The notes under the pieces were generated by a model. It did not search any database. It saw nothing but the letters and a program-made list of their open reading frames with translations, and was not told the origin of the DNA. Shown piece after piece: positions 1-10,777 of a stretch of 64,000 nucleotides of DNA. Position numbers and translations under genes: made by a program. Position 1 is the first letter of the stretch; each line of letters begins with the position of its first letter. The stretch lies in the NCBI GenBank assembly GCA_963556255.1, contig OY744609.1, positions 3,002,418 to 3,066,417 of the forward strand, written 5' to 3'. Source of the DNA: Allolobophora icterica. Taxonomy: Eukaryota > Annelida > Clitellata > Crassiclitellata > Lumbricidae.

Positions 1-268
1 ACCCAGCTGACTACAGACTGGAACATGGAGCTGATGATTGCTTGCAGTGTGCTAACAATTTAAGTGTTTCTCAGCATGGTGATTTCAAAAGGATGGAAGC
101 CTGTATAGTGTATTTCTGAATTACATGCAAATATTTGGGCTTGTTGGCTATAACTTGATCAGTGCAGTTAAACTAATTTTAAACAATAATTCTTATTGAT
201 AACATACTCGTAAGTGCATGATATAAATCATTTTCGTTTATTATACATGAGATTGCTTTGTGGTTTAG

Positions 269-441
269 ATTATTCAAATTGTGATGTGGCTGACCTCTGC
301 CGACAGGCTGCTCTTGAGGGTTTGCAGAGGGTTAATCCGCAGGTTTACAATGATTCGAGTGAATCAGAAGAGTGCAAAGCAGTTCAATTGTCGGACGATG
401 ATTTCAGACGTGCAGTCAACAACTACCCGTCACACCACTAA
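269..441 (+). CDS. Possible last exon of an AAA+ ATPase (C-terminal lid)
   Basis: A TTTAG acceptor just before this segment opens a frame of 56 residues ending in TAA. It contains YSNCDVADLCRQAALEGLQ, which resembles the helix after the sensor motif of AAA+ ATPases (GYSGADLxxLCREAAL type), followed by an acidic linker and LSDDDFRRAV, like the short final helix that closes the AAA lid. The upstream part of the gene would lie left of the window. It could also be a chance ORF or a processed fragment. ATAD2-like, NVL-like or AFG2-like proteins are all possible; the segment is too short to choose. Confidence 0.35.
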
Positions 442-564
442 TGGCCAACAAGGTCATCATCCATTACTTGATGCATATCTTTCAGATGTTTATTCTTGAG
501 TTACTGTTTTTAAATGCTGTTGAGCATTTTTTTGTTTGGCACTAACCCCAATTGAAACATAAAC

Positions 565-1295
565 CAATGGTTCTCAAACTTTTCTGGGTCGGGACCCAAT
601 GTGAATATCTTGGCAGTCTCATTGATGATTTCTTGTTTAACAGAAATGCACGGACCTCCTGTCTTAATTCAAAAAGTCTCTGTAGAACTCGACCTCTCAA
701 TAGCCATCAAACTTCTGTGTGAAAGAATAAGTGTTTGTGTTCAGCGCCCATATCAGAACACAGAACTTTAAATAAATGTGCATTAAGAGCACTGGTTTTT
801 ATGTGATTCACAATTTTAGCTGCACTGATCATCACTTCATGAAGCTCTTCACCTACTTCTTTTGCAGCCAGTGCCTCACGGTGTATGAAACAGTGGCATA
901 AGACCGCATTGGGAGCCACATTTTTTATGTGTTGTATGACACCAGAATGTTTACCAGTCATGGCAGCTGCTCCATCGGTTGTAATACCCCCACAGTTAAT
1001 CCATTCCACACCGTTTTCAGTAATGAAGTTATTAAGACATTGAAATATCTGATCGCCTGTAGTTCTGGTAGGTAAATCTGTAGAAGAGAAACTGCTCTTG
1101 TAAGATGTTGTCAACGTGGTTGATGAATTGCACAAACACCATAAGTATTGCACAGTCAGCAACATCAGTTGATTCATCCAGTTGCAATGCAAATTTGTTG
1201 GTTTTATGAAAATCCATCAGTTTCAAAGTAGTTGTTAAATTTCGATAATTTTTTATTACATGAAAATGTGAAGCTTTGCATATAGAACAAATGGT
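565..1295 (-). pseudogene. Decayed ZBED/FAM200-type hAT transposase
   Basis: The minus strand reads, in two overlapping frames, FALQLDESTDVADCAILMVF and then INCGGITTDGAAAMTGKHSG, APNAVLCHCFIHREALAAK and GAEHKHLFFHTEV. These are the hallmark motifs of ZBED5/FAM200-like hAT transposases. A frameshift near 1100-1190 splits it and the N-terminal zinc finger and C-terminal dimerisation part are missing. The low-coordinate edge begins CAATGGTTCTCAAAC, a typical hAT terminal sequence, followed by GGGTCGGGACCC. The matching other end was not found, so this is a truncated relic. Confidence 0.7.
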
Positions 1296-1574
1296 ACCCG
1301 GTTCATTTCCGGATCCGGCAAATAGTACATCCAAATACTCGGATTCGGTACTCGGTGGCAAATGTCTACCCGGTTGATCCCTAGCTTAGAGCTACCTACA
1401 CCACCATCTAAATCAGGGGTCTCAAACACGCGGCCCGCGGGCCGCATGCGGCCCGCGAAGTCCTTTTTTGTGGCCCGCGACGGCCTTCAGAATTTCTTAA
1501 ATATTTCACAATAGGCCTACTTTTTAATAACAATTATGATAAAGCTCTAGAAATGGGAGAACTTATATTTTTAC

Positions 1575-2726
1575 GGAGGTAAACGATCAAATTCAGTGTC
1601 TTGTTTGTCAGCAAACAATCACTGTTACGAAGGAATGCAACATACGTCGGCACTGATACTTGGCCCAGTTAGCTACATCGGTAAGAGCGTAGGCTGCGTC
1701 TCATGCGCCTCTGCAGTGTTAGAGAGCATGCGGACCGCGGTTCGCTTCTCGAAGGTGGCTTATTTCAGAGATTCAAATCTCGGGCTAGCCCGGTCCCAAC
1801 TCGGGGACCTTAAATGGCGTGGCACCCATTAACACGGGCAGCGATGCTGAAGGATCTCATCCGATCAATTCATTGAAACATGAGCAGGGTCGAGGCCATA
1901 TATAGGGTCGCTATAGAAAATCGCGTACATTTACATTTACATATAGGCATCGCGAGAAATACGACGCTATCACAGGCAAAGTCAGAAGTGAAAAAGTCCA
2001 GCAACTTAAAGCTGGATTTACCAAACAGAGAAATATGTTTCTTAATATTAAGAAAAACAGCGAAGATTCGATACGAGCAAGTTTTGTAATTAACGAAAGG
2101 AGGGCCAAATCTTCGTGTCCTTATACAGAAGGCCAATTTATAAAGAATGTCTTGGGAAAGCTAGCGAAATTTTATGTCCTGACAAGGAGAAAGTTTGTGA
2201 AGGCGTGAGCTTGTGTGCCAATACAGTTGCCAATAGGCCTAGGGTTACACATTTAGCAGATGATGCGCAAAAACAATTAATTAAAATGACACAAAGCTTC
2301 CAAGCTGTTTCAATTGCTCTTGGTGAGAGTACAGATGCACCAGACACCGAGAGTGTGCAATCTCTGCTAGAGTTGTAGATAGCAACGTGAATATTATCGA
2401 AGAATTGCTCGACTTGATACCATTGAGGGGTACGACCACAGGGCGTCACATATTTCATCATCGAAGTGTGCATTGAGAAAGCTGGGCTACCACGGAATAA
2501 ACTTGTATCTTTGGCTACAGATGGAGCCCCATCAGTGCGCTCTGTAAATGTTGGTGTGGTTGAATTGATGAGGACTAAACTGAGTAGCCTCAATATACAT
2601 GGAAATAATTTCACTAGTATACACTGCATTTTGCACCAAGAAACCTTGTGTAGTAAAAGCCTACAAATGAAGGAAGTTAGGGATGTTGCTGTTAAAACCG
2701 TCAATTTTGTACGTGTTGCTGAATGA
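1575..2726 (+). pseudogene. GTF2IRD2-like hAT transposase remnant
   Basis: Inside the hAT element, in shifting plus-strand frames, I read VQCLVCQQTITVTKE, then after the SINE insertion YDAITGKVRSEKVQQLKAGF, LCPDKEKVCEGVSLCANTVA, IALGESTDAPDT, and KLVSLATDGAPSVRSVNVGV with IHCILHQETLCSKSL. These match the order of motifs in the GTF2IRD2/EPM2AIP1 group of hAT transposases. Stops, frameshifts, a missing C-terminal third and a foreign insertion show that it is dead. Confidence 0.75.
1657..1938 (+). mobile_element. tRNA-derived SINE inserted in the hAT transposase
   Basis: Foreign sequence interrupts the transposase between NIRRH and YDAITGK. It contains a tRNA-like head with an A-box-like stretch (TAGCTACATCGGTAAGAGCG) and a B-box-like stretch (AGATTCAAATCTC) closed by GGGCTAGCCC. 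The boundaries are approximate, because the target duplication is not clear. It is a SINE family distinct from those in the SMS/SEC63 region. Confidence 0.45.
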
Positions 2727-2823
2727 ATAGGATCATTAACTTATGCGGCCCGGCCCGCAAGCTCACATACTGGTCTTCCTTTGGCCCTCGGGGTAATTTG
2801 AGTTTGAGACCTCTGATCTAAAT

Positions 2824-3144
2824 CATCTGTCCGAACAGCTTCAATTCTTTGCCCCATTCAGCAAACATGAGCTGGAAATCAGTTTTCGACCAAGACTTCT
2901 TAAACCCCAGCCAATCAGAATAACACATAAAGGGACATGTATAGAATAGCTGGCAATTATCAAATAAGAGAAAGAAAATTCATCTGTTTAGATAAGACCA
3001 ATTCACAATGCTGTTCAGTCTGAAAGTAGTGTCTTGTGATTAACTTTCATTGTTTACCTGAATTTATATATGTCAAGATTCCTTGGGGGTGAATCGGAAG
3101 GCCTCTGCCTCTTCTTCGTCCTCGGGTTGCCATGTTTTCCAGAC
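2824..3144. other. No gene recognised
   Basis: Unique-looking AT-rich sequence to the right of the hAT target site. I see no coding pattern or repeat. Confidence 0.5.
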
Positions 3145-3230
3145 GGTTCACCTTCATTGTTGCCTGGTTCGCCTTCATTGTTGCCTGGTTCGCCTTCATA
3201 GTTGCCTGGTTCGCCTTCATTGTTGCCTGG
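3145..3230 (-). repeat. 21-bp minisatellite, four units
   Basis: Four head-to-tail copies of a 21-bp unit (GGTTCGCCTTCATTGTTGCC plus T) with two single-base variants. The unit length is a multiple of three and the minus strand is open through it for 61 codons, giving a GEPGNNE peptide repeat followed by a basic tail (RTKKRQRP). It may be a coding repeat from an unrecognised exon or simply a minisatellite. Confidence 0.75.
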
Positions 3231-4397
3231 TAACAACAACAGCAGTAATTACGATCAAAATGTAGTACAGCAGCAGCAACATAAACATGATCACGTGAAC
3301 TTCATCAACATCACCAGAAATGACACTGACATCAACATCATTACTGTGTCAAGTCATCATTGTTTTCCCATTTAACATCCCAATTGCAAATGGAAAAGGC
3401 AATCACTGATTTTGGAATGGCTTATAAGCCGAAATGGCCTTAAGGCAGTAAGTTGCCCAATCAACAGAGTTTCTCTGCTGCTAAAAAGTATGAACTTCTT
3501 CAGTTATGATCCCACAAGGAATCATTTTGCATATGATGCATAGGTCTACTTATGTCAGTTTAAGTATCTTCACTCACAAGATAACACTTTTCAGGCAGTG
3601 ATGAAAGAGAAAGAAGGCAGATATTTGAACATGCCTCTGAAATAGAGGCCAACCTGAAAGCCATAGACCCGCAGAGTCAAAGAGGCATCATTACAGAGAC
3701 AGGCAAAAGCAGACATAAAAAACAGGAGCTCCATGAACCAGATTAAAGCAGCCATCGGTTACTTGAAACAGAATTCCTCTGCTTTAGATTAGATTTAATG
3801 CGATATATAACTATACTGCTAAGTATGCGGCTATTGCATTTGATAACAACTATAGAATAAAATCTTGTATGATTGGATTGAGGTGTATATAAGGTTCCAA
3901 TGACTCATAATCAAGGTCAAGTTTTAATTTATTGACACCTGTAAACAGTTTCAATGACTTATTATCATGGGATACGAAAATTACAGAGAATTGTCATCCT
4001 GTTTTTTCTCTTCATATCTAGTCCTGGGCTGTTTAGATAGAAAACTTTGGATTCCATCAAAATATGCTACATAAAACACAAGACAGATAGACACAAGCAG
4101 ACAGTCAACTATATACCATACTGTTTAGTCTTTGAGATATATACTGTGTTAACTATAGAATTGTCTTCAATGTTTACAAAAACCTTCACTTTTAAATGTT
4201 TCAGGATCTGACAGAGCTTTATTTACAACATCATTGTTTCTGTCCATTCCAGAGGCCTCTTCACCTCACGTCACCTGGTCCTCAGGCCTCTTGAGACGTG
4301 CAGTTTCGTTCACTCATTGTCACGGGATGGACAAATAAACTTCCTCTCAAAATTCACTGAAAATGAGCATGGTCAGGGCAAAACAGTCACTATGTAG
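3231..4397. other. No gene recognised
   Basis: AT-rich sequence with only short ORFs and no recognisable transposon ends or protein similarity. Confidence 0.45.
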
Positions 4398-4530
4398 AAT
4401 AGCTAATCAAAGAAAGATGGGCATAAACTCATAGAAAATTTAAAGAAGAAGCGTATGGTGGACGTAGAATAGTAAAGTCAATAGTCAATAGCTAATCAAA
4501 GAAACATGGGAATAAACTCATAGAAAATTT
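4398..4530. repeat. Local direct duplication of about 43 bp
   Basis: A segment containing AGCTAATCAAAGAAAGATGG and AACTCATAGAAAATTT occurs at 4398-4441 and again, slightly changed, at 4488-4530. Confidence 0.7.
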
Positions 4531-4615
4531 CTTTTTTTTCAATTTTTTCGCGTACCCTTTGCGACACACCTGGCGTACCCCTAGGGGTACGCGTACCACC
4601 GTTTGAGGACCCCTG
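4531..4615. mobile_element. Right end of a hAT-type element
   Basis: The segment ends in GTTTGAGGACCCCTG, the inverse of CAGGGGTCCTCAAAC, preceded by a palindrome around CCCCTAGGGG and GTACGCGTACC. This is the usual look of a hAT terminus. No matching left end was found, so it is a fragment. Confidence 0.5.
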
Positions 4616-5111
4616 CTATAGAACATTGTTTACACAAACCTTCCACGTTTGCATTCACATTTACTTCTTCGTTTTCTGCATTTTCTCCACGTTGATCACC
4701 ATCGTCAGCCATGTTATCTGATAGTAGTTCTCTTTCCTAAAACATTTAAGAAAAGATCTTATGTTCACAGTAGTACTATTGCAACAACATATACCAGATA
4801 ATAGGGCATGGTTGTAGATTAGGGGTGTCCAAATTTTACCCAAACTTGCCTGATTACCTTACAATACAGGGATTCAAACGCGCCTATTCCCGTATTCAGC
4901 TCACGCTCCTACGATTTTACAAGAATTTTTGAAATTTATAGAAAGTCAATGCACAAACTGGAATTCTGTTTATCTTCCACACTGTTACATCAGGCTATAA
5001 ATATGCAGGTTAATAGCAATGAATAATCTATGCATCTGTTTTCAAAAACAAAGCTTAACATTTTGAATTATTGTACAGAACAATCAAATCCAACTAAAAG
5101 CGGACCCGATA
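4616..5111. other. No gene recognised
   Basis: AT-rich spacer before the CATA microsatellite, without coding or repeat signal that I can support. Confidence 0.45.
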
Positions 5112-5433
5112 CATTCATACATACATACATGCATGCATGCATACATACATACATACATAACACACATGCATGCATACATACATGCATACATACATACATA
5201 CAACATACATACATACATGCATACATCCATACATAAATACATACATACATGCATACATGCATACATACATACATGCATAAATATATACATACACACATAC
5301 ATACATACATACATACAGACATACAACTATCCATACATATATACATACATGCATACATACATCCATCAATACATACATGCATACTTACATACATACATAC
5401 ATGCATACAAACATACATATATACACATACTTC
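5112..5433. repeat. CATA/CATG microsatellite, left block
   Basis: About 320 bp of imperfect CATA repeats mixed with CATG. The tetranucleotide yields long meaningless ORFs in several frames. It abuts the 3' end of the CR1 LINE; a similar block lies at its 5' end. Confidence 0.95.
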
Positions 5434-8400
5434 AATCAATCAATCAATCAATATATCTTTATTGCAATCAATAACAACAATCAGTTATAATAATACAGAT
5501 CATGTACGAACAGGAACTTCTACATATCTAGATTTAATAAGATAAGTAATATTCCGTCTTATCTGACCGCTGAAATGGTGCTATCGATGACAATGGGTGG
5601 CCCTAAAGGGACGGAAGTCCCGCTAAGGAGGGATACCCGACCAAACAAATTATCATCTTCTTACTGTTCGAATAGAATCTTGAGTAAATTATAATTGTTA
5701 ACACATAAGGAAGAAAATGAAATAATAATTGCCTTAACTAATACTTAATTAATGGGAGGAGAGGAAAGAAGGTGAAGAGGAAAAGGAGAAGAAAAAGAGA
5801 GGAAAGAATAAATGAAAGAAGAACTTAACTAAATACTCCCGGGGAAGTTCCACCCCGGTGTGAGCCCGCCTTCTAATCCTACAAGAGTTAGTAACATACT
5901 GCTACAGATGGTAGATCATGATGTGATAAGAAATTGACGTAAACGTTTTTTGAAGTCTAGTCGATTTGTTGCTGATCGTATTTCTAATGGTATTGAATTC
6001 CAGATAAGGGGGCCATTAGACCTTATGTTAAACGCTCTTAAATTGGTGCGTGCCTTTTCTGGACGGTATAGTGAAGCACCTCTCGTGTTGTGTTCGTGCA
6101 ACGTTGAGCCAAGAGTGAAATAATTAGAGTATGAAGCAGGGAGTAGTTTGTGTTCATATTGGAAGAAAAAATCACCAACCTGGGCCACCCTAATTTGTTT
6201 TATAGTTAATAACTTTAGTTCCTTGAAAATATGGGCAGAGTGGGTGTTTCTTTTAGCTCCCTCAATCATTCTGATAGCCTTTTTTTGAAGGGTTGTTAAT
6301 TTTTTAAGTCGAGAGTCGTAATTAGATGCCCAGAGTAGGTTGCAGTAACTTAAGTACGGTTGGATTAACGTGTGATATAAACTGATTCTAACCTCTTTTG
6401 GAAGCAAATGTGAGACTCTAGATATTATCCCAATGTTTTTAGCTACCTTTGAGGAAATATAATTTATGTGAGTTTTCCAAGTTAGATGCTGGTCAACAAT
6501 AACCCCGAGGAATCTAGTAGAGTCAACCTGAGATATGGGAGCATCATCTAGTACAAGAGATGGAGTTATTTGCTGGATTTTTCTATGTGATTTGAACACA
6601 ATGAAATTTGTTTTGTCAATATTAAGTGTGAGCCTATTTGCAATGAACCATCTGGTCACTCGCCGTAGTTCAAGATTAACTGTATCCATGAGAGCTTGCC
6701 AAGAACGGTTAGAATAGAACAGGTTGGTGTCGTCTGCAAAAAGGATAAAGTATAGTGTAGTAGAAACATTTGCTAAATCATTTATGAATAACAGAAAGAG
6801 GAGTGGCCCAAGATTTGAACCCTGTGGAACTCCGTAAGTTATGTAATCAAGGTTAGAGCGTGCTCCATTGCATACTACTCTTTGGGAACGATGTTCCAAA
6901 TAACTAGTAAACCATTTTATTTGATTGCCTCTAATGCCGTAGTGGAATAATTTTTTTAGCAAGATGGAGTGGTCTACGGTGTCAAAGGCTTTGGCCAGGT
7001 CTATGAAAACTCCCACCGAATATTCGTTGTTGTCTATGGCCTTTGTGATTCTATCTTCCATATCTAATAAGGCCATGTAGGTTGAGTGGCCCGCCTGGAA
7101 TCCGTGTTGGGAGGTATGAATGAGATTAGCCTTATTAATGTAGGAACTGAGTCGGTTATACATGATTTTTTCTAGAAATTTTGCAAAATATGGGAGTACT
7201 GAAATTGGTCTATAGTTCCCAATGCATTCTTTGTCCCCCTTCTTAAAGATCGGTGTTATCTTAGCAGATTTAAGGAGGTGAGGGACTATCCCATTAGTCA
7301 AAGAGCTATTAATAATTTCAGTGAGCGGTCTAATAACCAAGTGCAAGTTGGGAGTAGCTATATAAGGGTCAATGTCATCGAGACCTTTGGTGTGTGTTTT
7401 TTTTAGGCCAAGTCCAACGTTCATAAGTTCCTCTGGGGAGGTTAATAATAATCCCATAGAAGTTAAGGCAGAGGCCGGCATAAATTCATCAACGGAGCAA
7501 GGAGGGCTAGGGATTTTTTCAGCAAGATTCTTAGGTAGGTTAGTAAAGTACGAGTTGAAGGCATTTGCTATTATCTCTGCATTATCTGTTCTATTGCCGT
7601 TAATAATTAGAGAGTCTACCCTTGAAAGTTTATCTTCAAGGTGCATTGCGGAGCGAATCAATTTCCATGTCATTTTTAAATCAGTGCTGTATTTAAAAAA
7701 CTCTGTGGTATAATAGTTCTTTTCGGCATTTATCCTTATGGTTTTAAATTTATTTCTGTAGACCGTAAACTTTTGCTTATTGGCTATGTTGGGATTTTTT
7801 AAGTATTTGATGTATAGGAGATTTTTTTTCCTACAGGATTTGAGAAGTCCCGGGGTCATCCAAGGTTGGTTGTATTTGATCCTACTCCCCTTACAATTCG
7901 TTTTGAGTGGAAAAGCGTAGTTGTAAGCCTTAATATAGTTTCCAATGAAATTTTCATAGGCTTCATTTACAAGACCTTGATTACAAAAGTTATATACATG
8001 TTCCCAATTTATATCTTCAAGTGTCTTTTTGAATAGATTCATGCCTTCCGAAGTTATAGACCTGTATTCAGTTTCTTTATGCTCTCTATTGCAAATAGTC
8101 TCAAGGGAGAATTGAGCAAAGACAGGTAAGTGGTCAGACAGATCAGAAATTATAATCGAGGCAAACTGTAGTTTAGACCAGGAGGTGCAGAAGATGTTGT
8201 CAATTAGGGTTTTTGAGGTTGGGGTGATTCTAGTGGGTTTCGTTATGGCCGGGAGATATTGTTGAGAAATAAGAGTGTTGTAAAAAGTGCTGGTGTCTGT
8301 ATGCTCATTGAGTTTCAGTAAATCAATATTATAATCACCAAGGAGCATAACTTCTCTTGAGGAGCTTCGTAGAGCCGATGTCATTTCCTCAAATTCATTA

Positions 8401-8943
8401 ATAAAATCTTTCAAATCCTGTCCCGGTGATCTGTATATCACTCCGATTAGCGGTGAGCTTTTTTTTAGGTGAAGCCTAATAAAGAGGCTTTCAAAGGTTC
8501 CATATTCTTGTCGCCCTTCTTGCGGATTGTATAAATGATAGTTGAGATCTTCTCTAACCAGAAGACCCACTCCCCCTCCCCGTTTGTCCATTCTAGCTTT
8601 TCCAATAAATTTATATCCAGTGATTTGAATAGTGTCAGTAAGATTTTCATCTAGCCAGGTTTCCGAAAAGGCAACAATCGAAGCTTGTAGCTTAGCAGTA
8701 AGTTCTCTTATTTCAGATAACTTGTGGGCTATACTTCGGCAATTTATGTGTAGGACAGTAAGGCATGAGTCCCCTTGATTCCCAGTTCTGTGCATCTGCT
8801 TTACTAGATTATCCGGGGTTATATAGTCACTTGTCCAATTATTCCTACGAAAATAGTTCTGGTCTGGGTCTGCGTCTAGGCTATCAGATTTTGTGGTGGC
8901 ATCTGGGTACATTGAAAAGACTTCGAGTTCTGGCATATTACTT
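5434..8943 (-). mobile_element. CR1-type LINE (non-LTR retrotransposon)
   Basis: Minus-strand LINE with one long ORF, a roughly 480-bp 3' UTR and a 3' terminus of short TTGA repeats (TTGATTGATTGATTGA on the element strand), the variable microsatellite tail typical of CR1/L2 elements. It lacks ORF1 and a clear 5' UTR, so it is probably 5' truncated. CATA microsatellite lies on both sides. A diverged 3' fragment of the same family occurs at 56022-57415, which supports the 3' boundary. Confidence 0.9.
5916..8936 (-). CDS. LINE ORF2: AP endonuclease-reverse transcriptase
   Basis: An uninterrupted ORF of 1006 residues from the first ATG downstream of the microsatellite. The N-terminal APE-type endonuclease shows HINCRS, FSETWL, YRSPG, the catalytic LLGDYNID (about residue 197) and SDHLPV (about 265), for nicking target DNA. 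The central reverse transcriptase has RPISVLPYFAKFLEK, FIDLAKAFDTVDH, GVPQGSNLGPLLF and the catalytic FADD (about 733). A C-terminal region with SRVSHLLPKEVRISLYHTL and GPLIWNSIPLEIR is typical of CR1/L2. The intact frame over 3 kb suggests recent insertion. The open frame also runs into the upstream CATA repeat, so the true start is uncertain. Confidence 0.9.
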   Translation of the reverse strand: MPELEVFSMYPDATTKSDSLDADPDQNYFRRNNWTSDYITPDNLVKQMHRTGNQGDSCLTVLHINCRSIAHKLSEIRELTAKLQASIVAFSETWLDENLTDTIQITGYKFIGKARMDKRGGGVGLLVREDLNYHLYNPQEGRQEYGTFESLFIRLHLKKSSPLIGVIYRSPGQDLKDFINEFEEMTSALRSSSREVMLLGDYNIDLLKLNEHTDTSTFYNTLISQQYLPAITKPTRITPTSKTLIDNIFCTSWSKLQFASIIISDLSDHLPVFAQFSLETICNREHKETEYRSITSEGMNLFKKTLEDINWEHVYNFCNQGLVNEAYENFIGNYIKAYNYAFPLKTNCKGSRIKYNQPWMTPGLLKSCRKKNLLYIKYLKNPNIANKQKFTVYRNKFKTIRINAEKNYYTTEFFKYSTDLKMTWKLIRSAMHLEDKLSRVDSLIINGNRTDNAEIIANAFNSYFTNLPKNLAEKIPSPPCSVDEFMPASALTSMGLLLTSPEELMNVGLGLKKTHTKGLDDIDPYIATPNLHLVIRPLTEIINSSLTNGIVPHLLKSAKITPIFKKGDKECIGNYRPISVLPYFAKFLEKIMYNRLSSYINKANLIHTSQHGFQAGHSTYMALLDMEDRITKAIDNNEYSVGVFIDLAKAFDTVDHSILLKKLFHYGIRGNQIKWFTSYLEHRSQRVVCNGARSNLDYITYGVPQGSNLGPLLFLLFINDLANVSTTLYFILFADDTNLFYSNRSWQALMDTVNLELRRVTRWFIANRLTLNIDKTNFIVFKSHRKIQQITPSLVLDDAPISQVDSTRFLGVIVDQHLTWKTHINYISSKVAKNIGIISRVSHLLPKEVRISLYHTLIQPYLSYCNLLWASNYDSRLKKLTTLQKKAIRMIEGAKRNTHSAHIFKELKLLTIKQIRVAQVGDFFFQYEHKLLPASYSNYFTLGSTLHEHNTRGASLYRPEKARTNLRAFNIRSNGPLIWNSIPLEIRSATNRLDFKKRLRQFLITS

Positions 8944-9125
8944 ACATGCATACATACATACATACATACAACTATCCATACAAACATACATGCATGCATA
9001 CATACATGCATACATACATGCATACAATCATATACACATACCTATACACATACATACATACATACATACATACATACATACATACATACATACATACATA
9101 CATACATACATACATACATACATAC
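8944..9125. repeat. CATA microsatellite, right block
   Basis: About 180 bp of CATA repeats, the last 75 bp nearly perfect, at the 5' side of the CR1 element. Confidence 0.95.
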
Positions 9126-9680
9126 AGATAGCCAATTAGCCGTGTTTCACCACTTTAAATTGCAGACACTCATTCCTTGCAACCTGCAATAATCCCCTCC
9201 CTCAGTGTACACACAAATAGACTCTAACAACATCCTGTGTTACCCTTGATTTCCCCATTTCCTGAACTTTATATTGTAAAATGAAATCTACAGTTTGGAC
9301 CTAAAGTTTGAAAAAAAAATTGCACATGTACAAATCTGTACAATTATTGTAAAATCTCCTGCTGAAAGACTTTCAAAGAGCACCCAAACTTTATATCATC
9401 AAATGAAATCAATTAAGTGAAGATCCTGCAGGTACTGGCCCTCCATTTGATTCGAGACACACGACTTACTATGAACAGGTTTTACCTTACCTACTCCACA
9501 TGGTCAGAACTGTCTTCACCTGAATATGAAAGAAATCTTAAACGAGAAAGCTAGAACAAATTAACTTAAATTCTTAAACCACAATAAAAAGATTAAAACT
9601 GCTAAACTGGGAATTATTGTTACTAATTAAGTTAGTGTTATTGAACATAACTGACCTTCAGCAATTGTTGTCTTAACCAG
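9126..9680. other. No gene recognised
   Basis: AT-rich spacer between the microsatellite and the 71-bp satellite; no ORF or transposon end that I can support. Confidence 0.5.
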
Positions 9681-10367
9681 AATCACACCAGTTCCTCGTC
9701 TGTTCGAATCGCAATTCTGAAGGTGACACGGAGTTATGCGCTTCACTTTCAAATCACACCAGTTCCTCGTCTGTTCGAATCGCAATTCTGAAGGTGACAC
9801 GGAGTGATGCGCTTCACTTTCAAATCACACCAGTTCCTCGTCTGTTCGAATCGCAATTCTGAAGGTGACACGGAGTGATGCGCTTCACTTTCAAATCACA
9901 CCAGTTCCTCGTCTGTTCGAATCGCAATTCTGAAGGTGACACGGAGTGATGCGCTTCACTTTCAAATCACACCAGTTCCTCGTCTGTTCGAATCGCAATT
10001 CTGAAGGTGACACGGAGTGATGCGCTTCACTTTCAAATCACACCAGTTCCTCGTCTGTTCGAATCGCAATTCTGAAGGTGACACGGAGTGATGCGGTTCA
10101 CTTTCAAATCACACCAGTTCCTCGTCTGTTCGAATCGCAATTCTGAAGGTGACACGGAGTGATGCGCTTCACTTTCAAATCACACCAGTTCCTCGTCTGT
10201 TCGAATCGCAATCTGAAGGTGACACGGAGTTATGCGCTTCACTTTCAAATCACACCAGTTCCTCGTCTGTTCGAATCGCAATCTGAAGGTGACACGGAGT
10301 GATGCGCTTCACTTTCAAATCACACCAGTTCCTCGTCTGTTCGAATCGCAATCTGAAGGTAACACGG
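9681..10367. repeat. 71-bp satellite array, about 9.7 units
   Basis: Near-identical head-to-tail units beginning AATCACACCAGTTCCTCGTC and containing TGTTCGAATCGCAATTCTGA. Units start at 9681, 9752, 9823, 9894, 9965, 10036, 10107, 10178, 10248 and 10318. The last three share a one-base deletion (CAATCTG for CAATTCTG), and units 1 and 8 share GTTATG for GTGATG, so parts of the array were copied as blocks. Confidence 0.97.
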
Positions 10368-10769
10368 ATCTTTGCTAGCGTTACCAGCAAATCTAGGCCC
10401 TGCAGAAGCAAAACTTCGCATTAGAACATTTTCACATTGCTTTATTATTGAATTCTAAAACTAATAATTCCGTTTCGATAAAATCATTTATTATAAATCC
10501 TACTTAAGTCTCCATACCTAATGTCTGAAGATTCTTAAATAACTTTGCATTAGCTTAGCCTTTTAAAAGCACATATGACTCACATGAGGAACTTGGACAA
10601 TTCTTATTATCCACTGATGGAGCGTGGACTCCGCTACATGGGCGGTATTTTACTGAAATTTTGAGTTTCTCCAACAAAAATCTAGTGCAGCGTTTCCCAA
10701 CCTGTTTCGAGTTCTGACCCAGTCTCTTGCCTTTGTTTTTATATGAAGAAGCATTGAAAATCCACTCTC
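10368..10769. other. No gene recognised; possible hAT left end
   Basis: AT-rich sequence. CAGCGTTTCCCAACCTGTTT at about 10687 resembles a hAT left terminus, but no partner or target duplication was found. Confidence 0.35.
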
Positions 10770-10777
10770 GTGGAGAT

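Larger units (their letters stand above)
1414..2815 (+). mobile_element. hAT (Charlie-like) DNA transposon with 8-bp TSD
   Basis: The left end reads CAGGGGTCTCAAAC and the right end is its near-perfect inverse (GTTTGAGACCTCTG). Both are followed inward by GC-rich GCGGCCCG sequence, as in Charlie-type hAT elements. The element is flanked by the identical 8-bp direct repeat ATCTAAAT (1406-1413 and 2816-2823), the target-site length of the hAT superfamily. It carries a broken transposase and a SINE insertion. Confidence 0.9.

Noticed and set aside
5030..5545. Tyr/His/Ile- and Cys/Met/Val-rich ORFs on both strands
   Set aside because: Translations of the CATA microsatellite; both strands and several frames are open only because the repeat lacks stops.
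9681..10367. Possible CRISPR array
   Set aside because: The whole 71-bp unit repeats with no variable spacers, and the genome is eukaryotic; it is a satellite.
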